Below, piece after piece: positions 11,470 to 22,145 of a DNA stretch of 64,000 nucleotides. The notes beneath the pieces were generated by a model that was not told the origin of the DNA, ran no database searches, and was given only the letters and a program-made list of their open reading frames with translations. The stretch is taken from the NCBI GenBank assembly GCA_027574665.1, contig CM050652.1, forward strand, positions 7,854,589-7,918,588, read 5' to 3'. The position numbers and the translations under genes were made by a program. The stretch's first letter is position 1, and the number at the start of each line of letters is the position of its first letter. This DNA is from Rhynochetos jubatus (lineage: Eukaryota > Chordata > Aves > Eurypygiformes > Rhynochetidae).

Positions 11470-11815
11470 ATATTGAGGTTTCAGTGCCGCTGGCTAATTT
11501 AAGAGTGTTGTCATCATCATAAAAGGAAGAAAATCAATTCAAATCAAAAGTCCACAAACAAACTATGACCTTATTCAAATCAGGAAAAAAAACCCCAATC
11601 CCAACCTCTGACAGCTGTGGTAGGATGTCAGAGAAGCTGAGAAGCCATGCAAGATGCACATTATTGATTAATGTGTAATAATGATTTCCCTTCAGCCCAC
11701 AGACTCCGTCATATACTTCATTCTGCATTCCAGAGCACGTCTCTGAGCATCGCCGGGGCTGGGAAGTAACACACACCAGACATTGCTGGGGGTTGCAGGT
11801 TAAGTACTGCACTTA
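11470..11815. promoter_or_regulatory. candidate conserved non-coding element
   Basis: AT-rich with several developmental-type words ('gctggctaatttaagag', 'attattgattaatgtg', 'gacagctgtggtagg'), and CpGs kept at both edges ('agtgccgctggc', 'agcatcgccggggc'). There are minus-strand codons but no recognisable protein (92-codon frame). Inference only. Confidence 0.28.
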
Positions 11816-13534
11816 GGTTTTATGGAGCAGAAGAGTAGATAAATTCTGTCAAATGAATGTAAATGCTCAACATTAATTTTTGCTTCTGGGAGTCTTTAAC
11901 CATTTCCTTAGGTTTTTTGAAATATATTCAAGATTTCTCATCTTGTGAATCACCATCTCTCCTGATTTCTGGGTTTCAGTTTGGATTGATTTTGTTTTTG
12001 CTTGTTGATGCCAGCGCAAATATTTCTGATTGTTTGCTAAAATATTCCATGGCTTGTCTACAAAGGCATCATCCTTGGTAAGAATTTACCAGTTTATCTC
12101 TAGAAGTGAAAATTTTAAATAATTCCTAATTTTTGGTCCTTATTCTGCAACATCTGGAGCATCATGTAGACAAAGGAGTGGCCACATTCCTGACTGAATA
12201 CAAACTGGCCCAGTTCCTTCGAGGTTGGTGGTATGACAGAAGTTTGCTTTACTGGGTCCCTGCCCTGCATTTAATTCCCTTTGGGCTTGGTCTTTTCTCC
12301 ACTGACACTAATTCTTTTGCAACATACGTAATAGGCAACATGGCTTTGTTTCGTGTCCCTGTTTGTACTGTGGGTGATATCTCCTGGGGAAGATTAATGG
12401 CTTAAGATGATTTAGCCTTGTACATACTTTTCACGGGAAGGGGGGGATGTGGAAATAGTGAAGAAAGCCTTTCTCTTTTTCTGTCCAGATTGAAAAATGT
12501 TATCTTTTCTTTTTTTCCTTTGGTATTTGTCATTTTCCAGCCTTTGATGGCCTCCTAAACAGCGTTACCATCTTTCTGTGCATCTGTGGTGTTCTCATAC
12601 TGGTGTGAGTCATTCTCACAAATAAGCCTGGGACTCAGTTGCACGTATGAGAAACTACAGTTTACTGAGTTTCAGGAGGTATGCCAGCAGAGACTCTGAC
12701 CCTATGCAATGTAATCTCAATCACCTGCTTGTTCTGCCACCTTTCCCCTTGATTTTTGCTGTATCTGGGAGAAATGCCGGCTCACTTGGTGAAAGAAGTT
12801 TGTGATGTCTGTGGGAGAGGTTTGAAACACTTGGCTGACGTTTCCCCTTCTGCTTGCTAAAGCGCCAGAACACTGTTATCACCCAGAGGACCTTCAAAAA
12901 AACCTCAAACGCAGACATATGTGACAAAATTGTGGTCTAAGCAAATAAATGTATTTAGAACCTGAAAAGAGGTTAAAGAAATGTCCCCCAAATGTTTTTT
13001 AATTAATTTTTTCTTCTTAATCTACCTGACAACCTACCTTAATAATAATATCCTGTTTATTAATTAAAAAATCTACACTCAACAAGAATGCACATTGTAA
13101 ATGTGCACGAGTGATTTACAATAGAGTAACTATCAGCATATGAAGACAAATATTTCTAAAAATGAGTTGCTACACATTGTAAAAGTCACACCCATTTCTT
13201 TACTACCCTATAAAATCAGATGCAGCTTTTCATGTGGACAAAGACATTTATTCCTGGCAAAGATGGCATATAGAGAGATGCAAATGGAAGGACAAAAATG
13301 CACTCCTCACCCTCAGCATATGGTTTTGCCACAATGCCGTATTTTTATTTGTGCATCTAAAAACTGCCCGGCTTTTTCATACAGTCAGTTCAGCTCTGCT
13401 CACACCTACTCCCACGACTATCTGTTTTGTCAGTCTGGGTTAGTCTGAAAAGGTGCAAGGAGGAATGATTAATGCAGTCAATTTATCTTGAACTCTTAGA
13501 GGGAATTAATAGCTTGAGGTTAAGTAAAAAATAG
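11816..13534. other. AT-leaning single-copy sequence, nothing recognised
   Basis: Unique DNA. The start of 12130-12170 ('ggtccttattctgcaacatc') faintly recalls an old sauropsid interspersed repeat, but the match does not continue and is not called. AT-rich runs occur at 13000-13070. Overlapping plus-strand frames of 90 to 102 codons have no recognisable domain. Confidence 0.5.
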
Positions 13535-13556
13535 CCGTATGACAATAGTCATACGG
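13535..13556. repeat. perfect 9-bp inverted repeat (hairpin)
   Basis: CCGTATGAC at 13535-13543 pairs perfectly with GTCATACGG at 13548-13556 around a 4-base AATA loop. Pairing stops at the next base on both sides. Two CpGs lie in the stem, in otherwise CpG-poor sequence. The function is unknown: it could be a cruciform-prone spot, a palindromic protein site or chance. Confidence 0.9.
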
Positions 13557-13899
13557 ATGTTGGTATTATACACGTGGGAACTGCACTGGGTGAATATCAG
13601 GGTGAAAAGTGAGAAAATGCCAGGCATAAGTGGATGTTTTATGATGCAATTTTTAATTGCATGATCATATGCTCCCTTCATCCTAACCTCTGCCCCCATC
13701 GTTTCCTTCTTCCTTGTGTAGGGTGGAGCTGTCTTAAGGATGAATCAGTGAAGGCGTCTGCTTTCTAAAGGGCTTTTTGGCATTTGTGGCAGACAGAAGG
13801 GGCACAGGGAACGAGTCTGAGGAGCACTGCAGAAGGTTGAATCGTCTTTGGGTGAAGACAGGTGGTGGTGATAGGTGATTCATATATCCCAAACTTTTA
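13557..13899. other. single-copy sequence before the LTR
   Basis: Unique sequence immediately 5' of the LTR insertion. It includes an E-box-like CACGTG near 13571 and a 64-codon minus-strand frame without recognisable motif. Nothing else seen. Confidence 0.55.
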
Positions 13900-14192
13900 C
13901 TAATTGTCCTGGTTACGACTGGGATCAAGTTAATTTTCCTCCTAGAAGCTGGTATATTGCTGTGGTTTGAATTTAGCTTGAGAATAATGTATTAACACGC
14001 TGATGTTTTTGTTGTTGCTAAACAGTGCTTACACTAAGTCAAACACTTTTCAGCTTCCTATGCTCTGCCAGCGATGAGATGCATAAGAAGCTGGGAGAGA
14101 GTATAGCCAGGACCCATCCCACCACGGAGAAAGGGTGACTGAGTGGCTGTGTGGTGCTTCATTAATGACTGGGGTTAAACCACAACACTAAT
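13900..14192 (+). repeat. 5-bp target-site duplication flanking the LTR
   Basis: CTAAT at 13900-13904 and the identical CTAAT at 14188-14192 directly abut the TG and CA ends of the LTR. A 5-bp duplication is what class III ERV (ERVL) integrases leave. Because the duplication is still perfect, both LTR ends are exact. Confidence 0.9.
13905..14187 (+). mobile_element. solo LTR, avian ERVL-type endogenous retrovirus, internally deleted
   Basis: A 283-bp long terminal repeat in plus orientation. It opens with 'tgtcctggttacgactggga' and closes with 'ctggggttaaaccacaaca', obeying the TG...CA rule. Internal landmarks of the common avian ERVL LTR are readable: 'agttaattttcctcctagaa', 'aacagtgcttacactaagtc', 'cataagaagctgggagag' and 'gagtggctgtgtggtgcttc'. 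From memory of the family, the part that normally holds the TATA region, transcription start and polyadenylation signal is missing; the break lies near 14112. There is no internal retroviral sequence on either side, so recombination between two LTRs, or capture of a deleted copy, left this solo element. It is non-coding and, without the core promoter, probably silent. Confidence 0.9.
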
Positions 14193-14330
14193 GATCCCTG
14201 ACATCTAAGCTTTATTTTCGGGTTTGTGAGAGACACCCCTGGCACATGACTTGAAGAAAGCCTGGGCTCTGCCAGAGGCAATGGTGAGGGGCACAATGAA
14301 CACAGAAAGTGCTGTATAATGTTAAGGATG
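14193..14330. other. unique sequence after the LTR
   Basis: Single-copy DNA following the 3' target duplication. It contains part of an 83-codon minus-strand frame with no recognisable motif. No further ERV sequence is present, confirming that the LTR is solitary. Confidence 0.6.
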
Positions 14331-14334
14331 TGGA

Positions 14335-14430
14335 AAAGTCAGAAATGGCCCAAAACTGGCAGAGACCTGTAACAATTCCTTCATGTCTCAGTTCTGCATC
14401 AGTTAGATGGAGACAAACCCAGAATCTGAT
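14335..14430 (+). mobile_element. possible MIR fragment, plus orientation
   Basis: The stretch 'agagacctgtaacaattcct' followed by 'catgtctcagttctgcatca' and 'gttagatgg' loosely follows the MIR core (tgtgacc..gcaagtcactt..ctgtgcctcagtttcc.catctgtaaaatgg). The match is short and heavily diverged, so chance similarity is a real possibility. Confidence 0.33.
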
Positions 14431-15420
14431 TACAGGTTTTGATGAACTTTGATACTGTTGCAATGAGTGCTAAAGAAAAAGATACATGAAACAATGAATA
14501 ATTCTGTTTTCAGGGCAGTAGTCAGTAAATAAGATCTAGGGTTATTCTCTGAATAATGAGAATACAAAATAAAGAATAGCTGCTCATTATGGACTACTGT
14601 CCATCTTATGCACAAGATGAGAAGAAATCTACTGGAAAAAAGGGTGGGACTGCATAATTAGATGGGACAGGGCTGCAGGGATGTCCCTTGCTCTGGTATT
14701 TCCCAGCTTTGCATGCCAATGGTGTTCCCTCTTCGCAAAGCAGCTTTGCACATCTGCGTTTTACCACCTGCATCTATGTGGGGCAGAAGGTCTGGACAGA
14801 AGGAGGTTTCCATACCACAGACACAAGTCCTCCACCTTGCCTTTGCCTCTCCACCACCAATCCATCCTCTCCCGACCTCAACTATTTAGTCCTGGTTGCC
14901 AGTCCTCAAACTCCTTTCTCCAGTCCTAACCCTCTGTCCGCATCCTCCCCTGCCTCCTAAATTGTTTATTCCAGCTTGGATTTTGTTTTCCCTGCACTTG
15001 TGCCTTATTTTCCATGCTGCTATGAGTGTCAGCAGGGATCCCAGGGATGCAATACAGACTTCTTGTTGGGAGTCACCAGTCGAATAGAGACAGGGATGGA
15101 TCCTGGCTTAAAGCTCAGGTAAGTTGGCTTCAGTCTGGATGTTTCTCTGGCACCCCTACCCTGGTCCCATTGGTACCCATATGTGTGCTACCCAGCAACC
15201 CGTGAGGGTGTGAGGATAAACACTGAGGCACTGGTGCCGTGGAGAGGTATCTGACGTTATGAAGACATGTTTAATCTCTCATCTCACCTGATCTTTCTCT
15301 AAAGACCACACTGCATTAGGGGAGGGGTTGTGCCAGCCATAATGAGGCTGAATATTGCCTTATTTGTACCATACACTTCTAGGGCCTGATCACGGAATAT
15401 TTACTGGAAAGATTAGCCCT
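14431..15420. other. single-copy sequence, nothing recognised
   Basis: Unique DNA. The pyrimidine-rich interval 14835-14960 keeps three overlapping plus-strand frames open (75 to 90 codons), which is a composition effect. I considered a LINE L2 match there and could not support it. Confidence 0.5.
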
Positions 15421-15735
15421 GTAAGTAATTAGTCTTGCTGGAAAATAGTTTCAGTAGCACTAGATAATACTCTAATTCCCTCTATCCAAAATAATTTAAT
15501 CTCTTCTAAATGAAATCCATTTTTCTAAAGAAAAATTACTTTCACAGTATTATTCCAAACCTGGCTGTGGAGAGATCCAGCTTTAGATGAAGCAGTAATA
15601 ATTTCACCTAACTTCGTCTTTCAGCTCCTAAGCTACTAGAATTAATTGAGCGTGTAATTAAGGAAGGGTTTTCTTACCAATATGATCATGCCTATAATTA
15701 AAATCTCACACAAACGTGTACGTGGAAGAATAGGG
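15421..15735. promoter_or_regulatory. candidate conserved non-coding element
   Basis: AT-rich block dense in TAAT/ATTA words ('aagtaattagtcttgc', 'gaattaattgagcgtgtaat', 'cctataattaaaatc') with isolated CpGs ('acttcgtcttt', 'aaacgtgtacgtgg'). No repeat match and no frame. Resembles vertebrate developmental enhancers in texture; unverified. Confidence 0.33.
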
Positions 15736-17207
15736 CAGGGCAGAGCAGGGAAGAGACCAAAGTGTCTGACAGGTTTACATCAAAGGACCTGAGCTTCTGC
15801 AGCTCTAAACCAGAGGGAGGGGAGGAAGGGAAGATGGGACTGGCTGATAACTGACTTGATATATTGTTTTTGACCTCTTGTCTTCAAAGCTCCAAGTGGT
15901 TTAAGTGCTGTCTACCCAGGAGATTGCTTCTACCTTTAATGTTCCTTCAGCAGAGTCAAGCTTTGCAAGCGTTTGCGCTACCAAGCCCCGGATGAGCAGA
16001 AGAGTGATGCTATCTACAGGTTTTCAGAGAGACTGGAATGGGTTTGGCTCTGGTTTGGGCTGTGCCTCATCAGCACCGTGGCCCAGGGAACCCCATGACG
16101 AGAGCCATCACCTTCCTCTGGGTTTTGTTGCATGGGAGACCCGTCAACAAGGTTTCGTAAAAGGAGGTGTGGTGCATTTTTATTACTGTTATTTATACTG
16201 AATTTACTATTAAATCAGCCTTTAATAGCAGTGTTCAGCCTGTGATATGTGACTTGAGCCAATGGCTGTGCCTGGGGACGGCTGTATTTTGGGAGGTTTT
16301 GCTGCCAGAACGTGGGGAGAACCTGGGTGCTGGGAAGCTGCAACACAGCACCTCCACCACAGCTGAACTCCTGCACAAAAGGGACAAGTGCTTTCCCTAA
16401 AACACCCAAACGGGGATCTGGAGCTTGAAGGGAAGAAGGGATTGACTCCCCTAGCTGGTCTGCCTGGTGTTGTGGTACCCTGTGACAGTATTAGGGAAGG
16501 GAAAACCCCTCCCTTATAGTATAACCAAGCTAAGGACCAAGGCACAAATCAAAAACAGAGCTGTGGTGGGTGTTGCATGACAGAAGGCACCTTGGGCAGG
16601 AAAACTGCCCTCATTTGTTTGATACCTGCTGTGCTCAGGGAAACAGGACTTTGTATGTTTATTGACATTATTATATGTTTATAAATCACATCAAAAAGAC
16701 ACCTGTATCTGTCCTCAGGTCTCCTCTGAACTGGAACAACCTGCAGGGCCTGGGATTTTTGTCTTACTGGTTGAATCCCAAATGGGGTCAGACTTTTGGT
16801 CTCGTAGGTTCGGTGGAGTTTATATTGCAATGTAGATAAAAGAGGAACGCAGGGAAAGTTAAAGTACATTAGGTGTGCGTTCTCAGGAAGAAAGCCCATG
16901 CCCAGCCGTATGCCTTTTTTTACATTCATCTAAAACCAGTAAAATATTATAATAGCTGACCACTACTGAAGCGTGTGCGGAGGTGCTTAGAGCTATGCTG
17001 GTATGCGCTGGTCACGGATCAGACGTTTTGCCCGTGAAATACACATTGTGCATGTGCTTTATTGCATTCCATATAGTCCCAAACATTAAATGCACACAGT
17101 CCTAACCAATAACTGTCTTCAGAATGACCTAATATATCAGACAGCCATGCAGGAGAGCTGTTCTCCTCCACAGATAACTACTATGCTAGCAATTTGGGAC
17201 AACTGTC
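15736..17207. other. single-copy sequence, no gene recognised
   Basis: Unique sequence of mixed composition. Minus-strand frames of 107 codons (16222-16545) and 126 codons (16549-16929) and a plus-strand frame of 98 codons (15905-16201) show no recognisable domain, and their neighbours lack splice context. CpGs cluster mildly at 16975-17035 ('gaagcgtgtgcgg', 'atgcgctggtcacgg'). Confidence 0.5.
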
Positions 17208-17227
17208 TTTTTTTTTTTTTTTTTTTT
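17208..17227. repeat. T20 homopolymer
   Basis: Twenty consecutive T. No SINE or processed transcript body adjoins it on the side expected for a poly-A tail on the minus strand, so it is treated as a simple repeat. Confidence 0.95.
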
Positions 17228-17579
17228 CTCATGGTCATCTTTGCGACTTGTCATTTTTTCAGCTTTTCCATTTTTACAGCAGTTAAGACTTTACAACCTT
17301 CCCCAGTGGATACAACCTGTGATTCACAGCTAACAGCGGGTGACTGTCTGAGTCCTGCTTTCAAGAAGGATGGCCAATTGCCTTGCCAACAGCTGCCCAT
17401 TGAGCGGACTGCCTAATGAAATGATGGGTGCTCGCCAGTGCATTTTCTCTGTACTTATTAAAAAAACCCTGAAGCCTGTAAGCCACAGACTGAGCTGGTG
17501 AGCTTTATGGTCTTAATGGTGTCATTGTTATGGTTCTTTGATTCTTCCAGTTCTTGCCTTGTCTTACTGCATTTTAAAG

Positions 17580-17636
17580 ATTATTATTATTGATCATTAT
17601 TGTGGTGTTGTTATTATTGTTACTGTTGCTATGATT
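17580..17636. repeat. imperfect TTA/TTG trinucleotide repeat
   Basis: Interrupted (TTA)n and (TTG)n units, for example 'attattattattgatcatta' and 'gttgttattattgttact'. Microsatellite-like with many interruptions, so probably old and fairly stable. Confidence 0.85.
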
Positions 17637-19869
17637 AATTTCAATTTGGAATCACTGTGGTCTTCACATAGTCCCTCAGTGCCTGTGCTCTTCTGTGAGG
17701 TCCCATGGGAGCCAAGAGAAGGTCCGTGGGCTCTTCCAAGCAACCTCAGCTGCAGGAAGGTTTTGAGAACCTGAGATGATCCTGGTCACATCTGCCACAA
17801 CCTGTGCAAAGTCTTGGGCAAGACATTGAGAATAAAGGCCAGGGTGCAAGACGACTTGAGCTGGGACATGGTGCCTGGACAGTGGGAGGTGAGCAGGGCA
17901 CTTTGGAGCAGTTCCTACTGCCATCCCTGAAAGGACCAAGTGGCATTCAATACACAATACGAGAGTTTTGGATATCAGTGTATGCTCTGATCATCCTGGC
18001 TCTGACGTGACAAGGTACCAAGCTGATTTGCATCTCCCAGAAATGTCCTGATGTTCTGTTGTTGATGGCAGAGGCATCACCAGGTGACTGTGCTGTCTGT
18101 GAAAGGCAAAGCAGTCCCAGGATTGTCGTTGTCCTGGTCCATCTCAAGGGCTGTCTGATCATCATGATGGGAGTGCTCAGCAAGAACCGAACCAGCTCAA
18201 CCTGGTGTGCACCCAAGGGGGTGCCCCGTGCAAGGACTGTGTATCCTTGACTCAGTGGTGCTGCTGAGGATGCTGAGAAAGGACAGCATCACCCAGCCAT
18301 TGAATTGCAGGTGAGATCAGAATCTGCACAGCAATTCTTCCTCCTTAAAAACCAGAGACAGAATGCTCCTGGTTCCTCCCAACCCTTCACTAGGGAACAT
18401 TCGGGGACAAGGACTGTCTTCTCATGGCATGTTTGCCCAGCACTATGCATAAGCATCCCCATGCTGGACTTTGACCTCCTGGTGTTCCTGTGATGCAATT
18501 CTCATTAAGGGTGCAGTGTCCAGCTCCTGCCCGTGGTAGGCAAGGACGCTTTCCCCCTGCACAGTGAGTAACCCACCCTGCTGTGAGTGAGGGCAGGGCC
18601 CAGTCAGGCATGGCATCTCACTGCACAGCCAGGGAGGAAAAATAACCTTTCTGTTTTATGTTCAGTGATATATTGGTTTTAAGTCTGGATGAGTTTAGAA
18701 AATGTTACAGAACAGAAAGGGCTCTGCTTTTCCAGAGGCATAACATTATGCTTGTTATTCCAAAGCCAAACTCTGAGTTATGCCCCTACATCCTCTCTCC
18801 TAGGTATTTATAAAATTATGATTAACAGTAGCAGACGTAGGACTTCATTATTTCTTGAACTGCCTTTCTTTCTAACCATCTACGAGATCAGAGAATTATG
18901 TACAGCCTCATTAACCTTTGAGTCAAACTGCTAATAACAAGGCAGGGGAGGATGTACCCCCTAAACTGCTCAGCGAGTGCCCCGTGGAAGGGTTGCCGAG
19001 GGGGTGATTGACAGTCCATGCTACGACTTCATGTGACTGTGCCAGCTCACAGGTGATTACACAGGAACCCAAAAGTTTGAGTGCTCACTGTCCATGTGAA
19101 GTTACCCCAGCCGAGAGGTCTGAATCCCCCAAATGCCTTTGAAAATCCCAGTCTCTGCAGGTCAGTAGCACCTGTATGTGTCTACCTCAATGGGATATTC
19201 AAAATTGGAGTTACATACACAGTGGTATCAAACCATGATCTGAGACCCAGAGGAGGAATGGGCATGCTTCTGTGGGGACAGTGCCCCCTTTTGCCACTTG
19301 ATCTTTTGCCATTATTAAAAATACCGGGAATAGATTTATGACATATGCAAATGACTTATTCAACATTTTGGCTTGTACAAGGGTGTTTTTAAGATGATTT
19401 TTTTTTTTTTTTTCACAAAGGTGATTTTAAGATGCATAGCTCTCCATACAGTGCAGGATCCTAACTCTAACTTCTGTAAGACAGGTTGTGAGCTTAAAGT
19501 TAAGAACTTTTTCAAAATAGTTCGCTAGATGCAGCCTCACACTATGATGAAAAACCTGCTTATGTAAACCTCTTTTCAGTTACCAGCCAAGGCAGTTAAA
19601 TACTACAGCATCCCACCTGCAGGTGTAACCCCGACTCCAGACTTTCCTTTCTCTGGGACAATTTTCCTTCGGTTTCCTCCCTGGCGATCTCAAAGGCCAA
19701 CCACCACAGCCCTCTGACCCTTTAAGACTCAGGGGGGATGTGGTACCTCCCAAAGTTTCTCTGCTTTGAGCTGCTGTGAACTTCTCTAAGTAAGGCACAA
19801 AGGACAACTTAACCATTCTTTTTGAGAGATCTAGCGGTCAAAAGCTAAATTGCTTTGAAAGTAGAGCCA
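17637..19869. other. single-copy sequence with possible homeodomain cofactor site
   Basis: GC-richer unique DNA at 17650-18610 carries many overlapping short frames on both strands (60 to 93 codons), none recognisable. A perfect T16 run lies at 19398-19413. TGATTGACAG at 19005-19014 is exactly the decameric PREP/MEIS-PBX binding word. One 10-mer in this length of DNA can be chance, and no companion HOX site is obvious. Confidence 0.5.
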
Positions 19870-20930
19870 ACAGGGTTTAATGAATAAACAGTAACACCAT
19901 GGGAGTTTGCTAATCCCCAAAATCTATACTAAACAGATAAAGTTAATAAAATTCAATAAGAGCAACAGCCCCATTAACGTTTTAAAAGCACTATCTAAAC
20001 ATTACACACATTATTTACCGAGTTCCCTAGCTGAATTCTTTATACACAGAAACACTCAAAATTCATTATCTTTGCATGCAAAGCTTAGTAAATTCAACGG
20101 TAATTAATCTCCATTTACCCTCCGCTTGTGTTTCTGAACAGACGAAAAGTTCATTGAAAAAGTTCTTTCAGTCAGTCTGACAGGAAAGCAGCGCTTTGAT
20201 AAACAAAAAAGCACCCAACACAGGCTTCTCAAAGGAGAATAGAGCAGCTAGCCAGCTCTGCGCGGTTCAAGCCAGGTGCTCATTGCAAATTCAGTAGCGT
20301 GCGCTGGCAAGTGTCAGCGGCAGAGAAACTGAAATTACTGAAATTCTTATGCCAGTGTAATTTGCTGAAGGCGATGCACTGAGGGTTAAGGCAAATTGTG
20401 CATGTGTTGGGGATTATAAAACAAATTAAAATGGAGGCTAACAAAAGGAGTGCAATATTTATGCATTTCTTCATTCTTTTCACTCCCCGGTACTCAATCA
20501 ACTTCACAGGCTCTTAAGGTGGCATGGGGACATTTCTATTGTGTACATTCATGGGCTTTTAAAAAGGGGGCTCAGGCATAGGAGGAAACAGAACTCAACT
20601 GATTTAGGGTATATTTAACAGTATCATCATTAAATCACCAAATATTGTCATCCCACTATTAATTGTAACCATGTGAAATTTAATAATCTACACCAAAAAT
20701 GCAGTAAGTTTTCTGTTCGATGCATTCCACTTATCCGCTTCAATTTTGACATGCCAGCCCATTTTACCACGTATTCCTCCACTTTCCCTTAAATTCCTGC
20801 ATTTGTGGATCCCAGTTATACAAAAGTAGAAAAGTATTAATCACCCATGACTTACTGCAGTGGAGTCCATTACATGGTGTAATGCACTTAACGTTTGATA
20901 TGCAATTTACCTCAACGAATATTTTAAAGA
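19870..20930. promoter_or_regulatory. candidate conserved non-coding cluster
   Basis: About 1 kb of AT-rich sequence with the densest enhancer-like texture in the window. It holds many TAAT cores ('cggtaattaatctcc', 'acaaattaaaatgg'), a SOX/FOX-like 'tttgataaacaaaaaagc', and CpGs retained as singletons ('ccctccgcttg', 'gcagcgctttg', 'gctctgcgcggttc', 'gtagcgtgcgctgg'). A perfect 14-bp palindrome with POU half-sites lies at 20070-20083. There is no repeat match and no convincing frame. Conservation is inferred, not measured. Confidence 0.4.
20070..20083. promoter_or_regulatory. palindromic POU/octamer-like site
   Basis: CTTTGCATGCAAAG is a perfect 14-bp palindrome containing two overlapping TTTGCAT half-sites on opposite strands, the recognition word of POU (octamer-binding) factors. 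It sits inside an AT-rich block with enhancer-like texture. Binding is not demonstrated. Confidence 0.35.
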
Positions 20931-21565
20931 GTTTCTAAGTTATTAAGAACCCCGCTGTACGATCATTCAGCATGGCCCAGTAACCAAATGGGTTATCACT
21001 TGGAGGAAAGGGAAATAAGTTCCCTATGAAATACGCTCTCGGCTGCGTATTCCCAGCCCTCTGATGACAAGCCTTGGTGTGGAGCTGGATGGAGAGGTGA
21101 GGACATGTGCCCATGTCTCTGCCCTTCACACTGTGTCCAGTGTTTCACTTCCAGCCCTTCTGCACCATAAACCAGACTTTTGAAGTCGATGTGCCTCCCT
21201 GTCCCTCTGTCAGCTCTGCTGTGGGGTGGGAACCCCTATGAGCAAAAGGGACCAAAGTGCTGACAGCAATCATATTTTCAGTTGCCATCATGAGATTTGC
21301 CCAAGCCCACCTGCAGGGATTTGGACCTTGTTTAAATTACAGAGACCTTTGCTTGTTTGGCTACGAGAGGCGGATGCACGTTGTCCCCAGCCCTTGGTGG
21401 CAGACTGTGAGAGGTCCCCACAAGGGTCAGCCCTTACTCTTACCTACCCACGGAAACAAAGCAAACCGTTTTATTTTAGTTTTCTGTCTAGATTTGAGCA
21501 GATTGAGTATAGCTTCCTGGGACGCTAAAGATGATAAAACTGAGCATTAATTTGCATTTCGCTGT
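20931..21565. other. single-copy sequence, nothing recognised
   Basis: Unique DNA. Two overlapping plus-strand frames of about 100 codons (21226-21550) have no recognisable domain. No repeat match. Confidence 0.5.
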
Positions 21566-21690
21566 AACATGGGGAGGTTTTCATGCAGGTTAAAGCCTCG
21601 GAGCTCGCGGACGCTCAAGGCTCGCTCCAGGCAGCGCTGACGGAGATGTCCAGGAGCCCACCATCCTTCACGTCACCGTACAAACCAAAG
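21566..21690. promoter_or_regulatory. small CpG-rich patch
   Basis: About ten CpGs in roughly 100 bp, including 'gcctcggagctcgcggacgc', 'ggctcgctcc', 'cagcgctgacgg' and 'cttcacgtcaccg'. The last contains a CRE-like half (CGTCA). The patch lies within a cluster of conserved-looking blocks and about 2.5 kb upstream of the CpG island at 24.1 kb. It may be part of the same regulatory domain. No start-site signal is visible. Confidence 0.33.
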
Positions 21691-22019
21691 GACAAACCCA
21701 CTTCCAACTAGCGTCCAACAGTTGCAGCCGAGGTGTAAAACAAGCGACAACAGATGGGATCAGACAGACGGGGGAGTAGAGGGGAAAAAAAGAGGCAGTA
21801 TTAGGGAGTGTGACAGGCAGGGGTCTCAGCACATCGGCAGCCTCGCTGTTGTCAGGATTTTTTGCAGGCGTCACATATTAAGGTTGTATTTGGAGAGTTA
21901 TAGATTTTACACTCCATTTTCTGGCAAATGACCACGGAGCCACTGTCAGCTACAAAACATCTTAGAAATGAGATGAGCTTTCAAATCTGTTCCAGTGATC
22001 TGATTTTTATTTCTCTGAA

Positions 22020-22145
22020 AGGTAAAGATGTAAGGGCCAAATCCTGCTCGTTATTACACAGTGTCTATTTGAATATCTCCATCAGCTGCCATGGAGCTAT
22101 TCTAGATTAACAGCAACGTAACGCCAACGTCAGGATCTGGATCTT
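22020..22145. repeat. ancient palindromic amniote repeat (decayed)
   Basis: The left end 'agggccaaatcctgctcg' is mirrored by the right end 'cgtcaggatctggatc', and the centre holds 'gccatggagctattctagat'. This matches the palindromic sauropsid repeat type whose ends read 'ggccagatcctgctc' and whose middle reads 'caatggagttactcc'. It is related in style to the copy near 7970 but has different arms. Probably a non-autonomous DNA-transposon-like relic. Confidence 0.6.

Noticed and set aside
14835..14960. Pyrimidine-rich stretch as an L2 fragment
   Set aside because: Composition is similar to the L2 3' region but no ordered landmarks or motif could be found.
20255..20285. tRNA-like B box (GGTTCAAGCC)
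   Set aside because: The B box is imperfect, no matching A box lies at the right distance, and no cloverleaf could be drawn.
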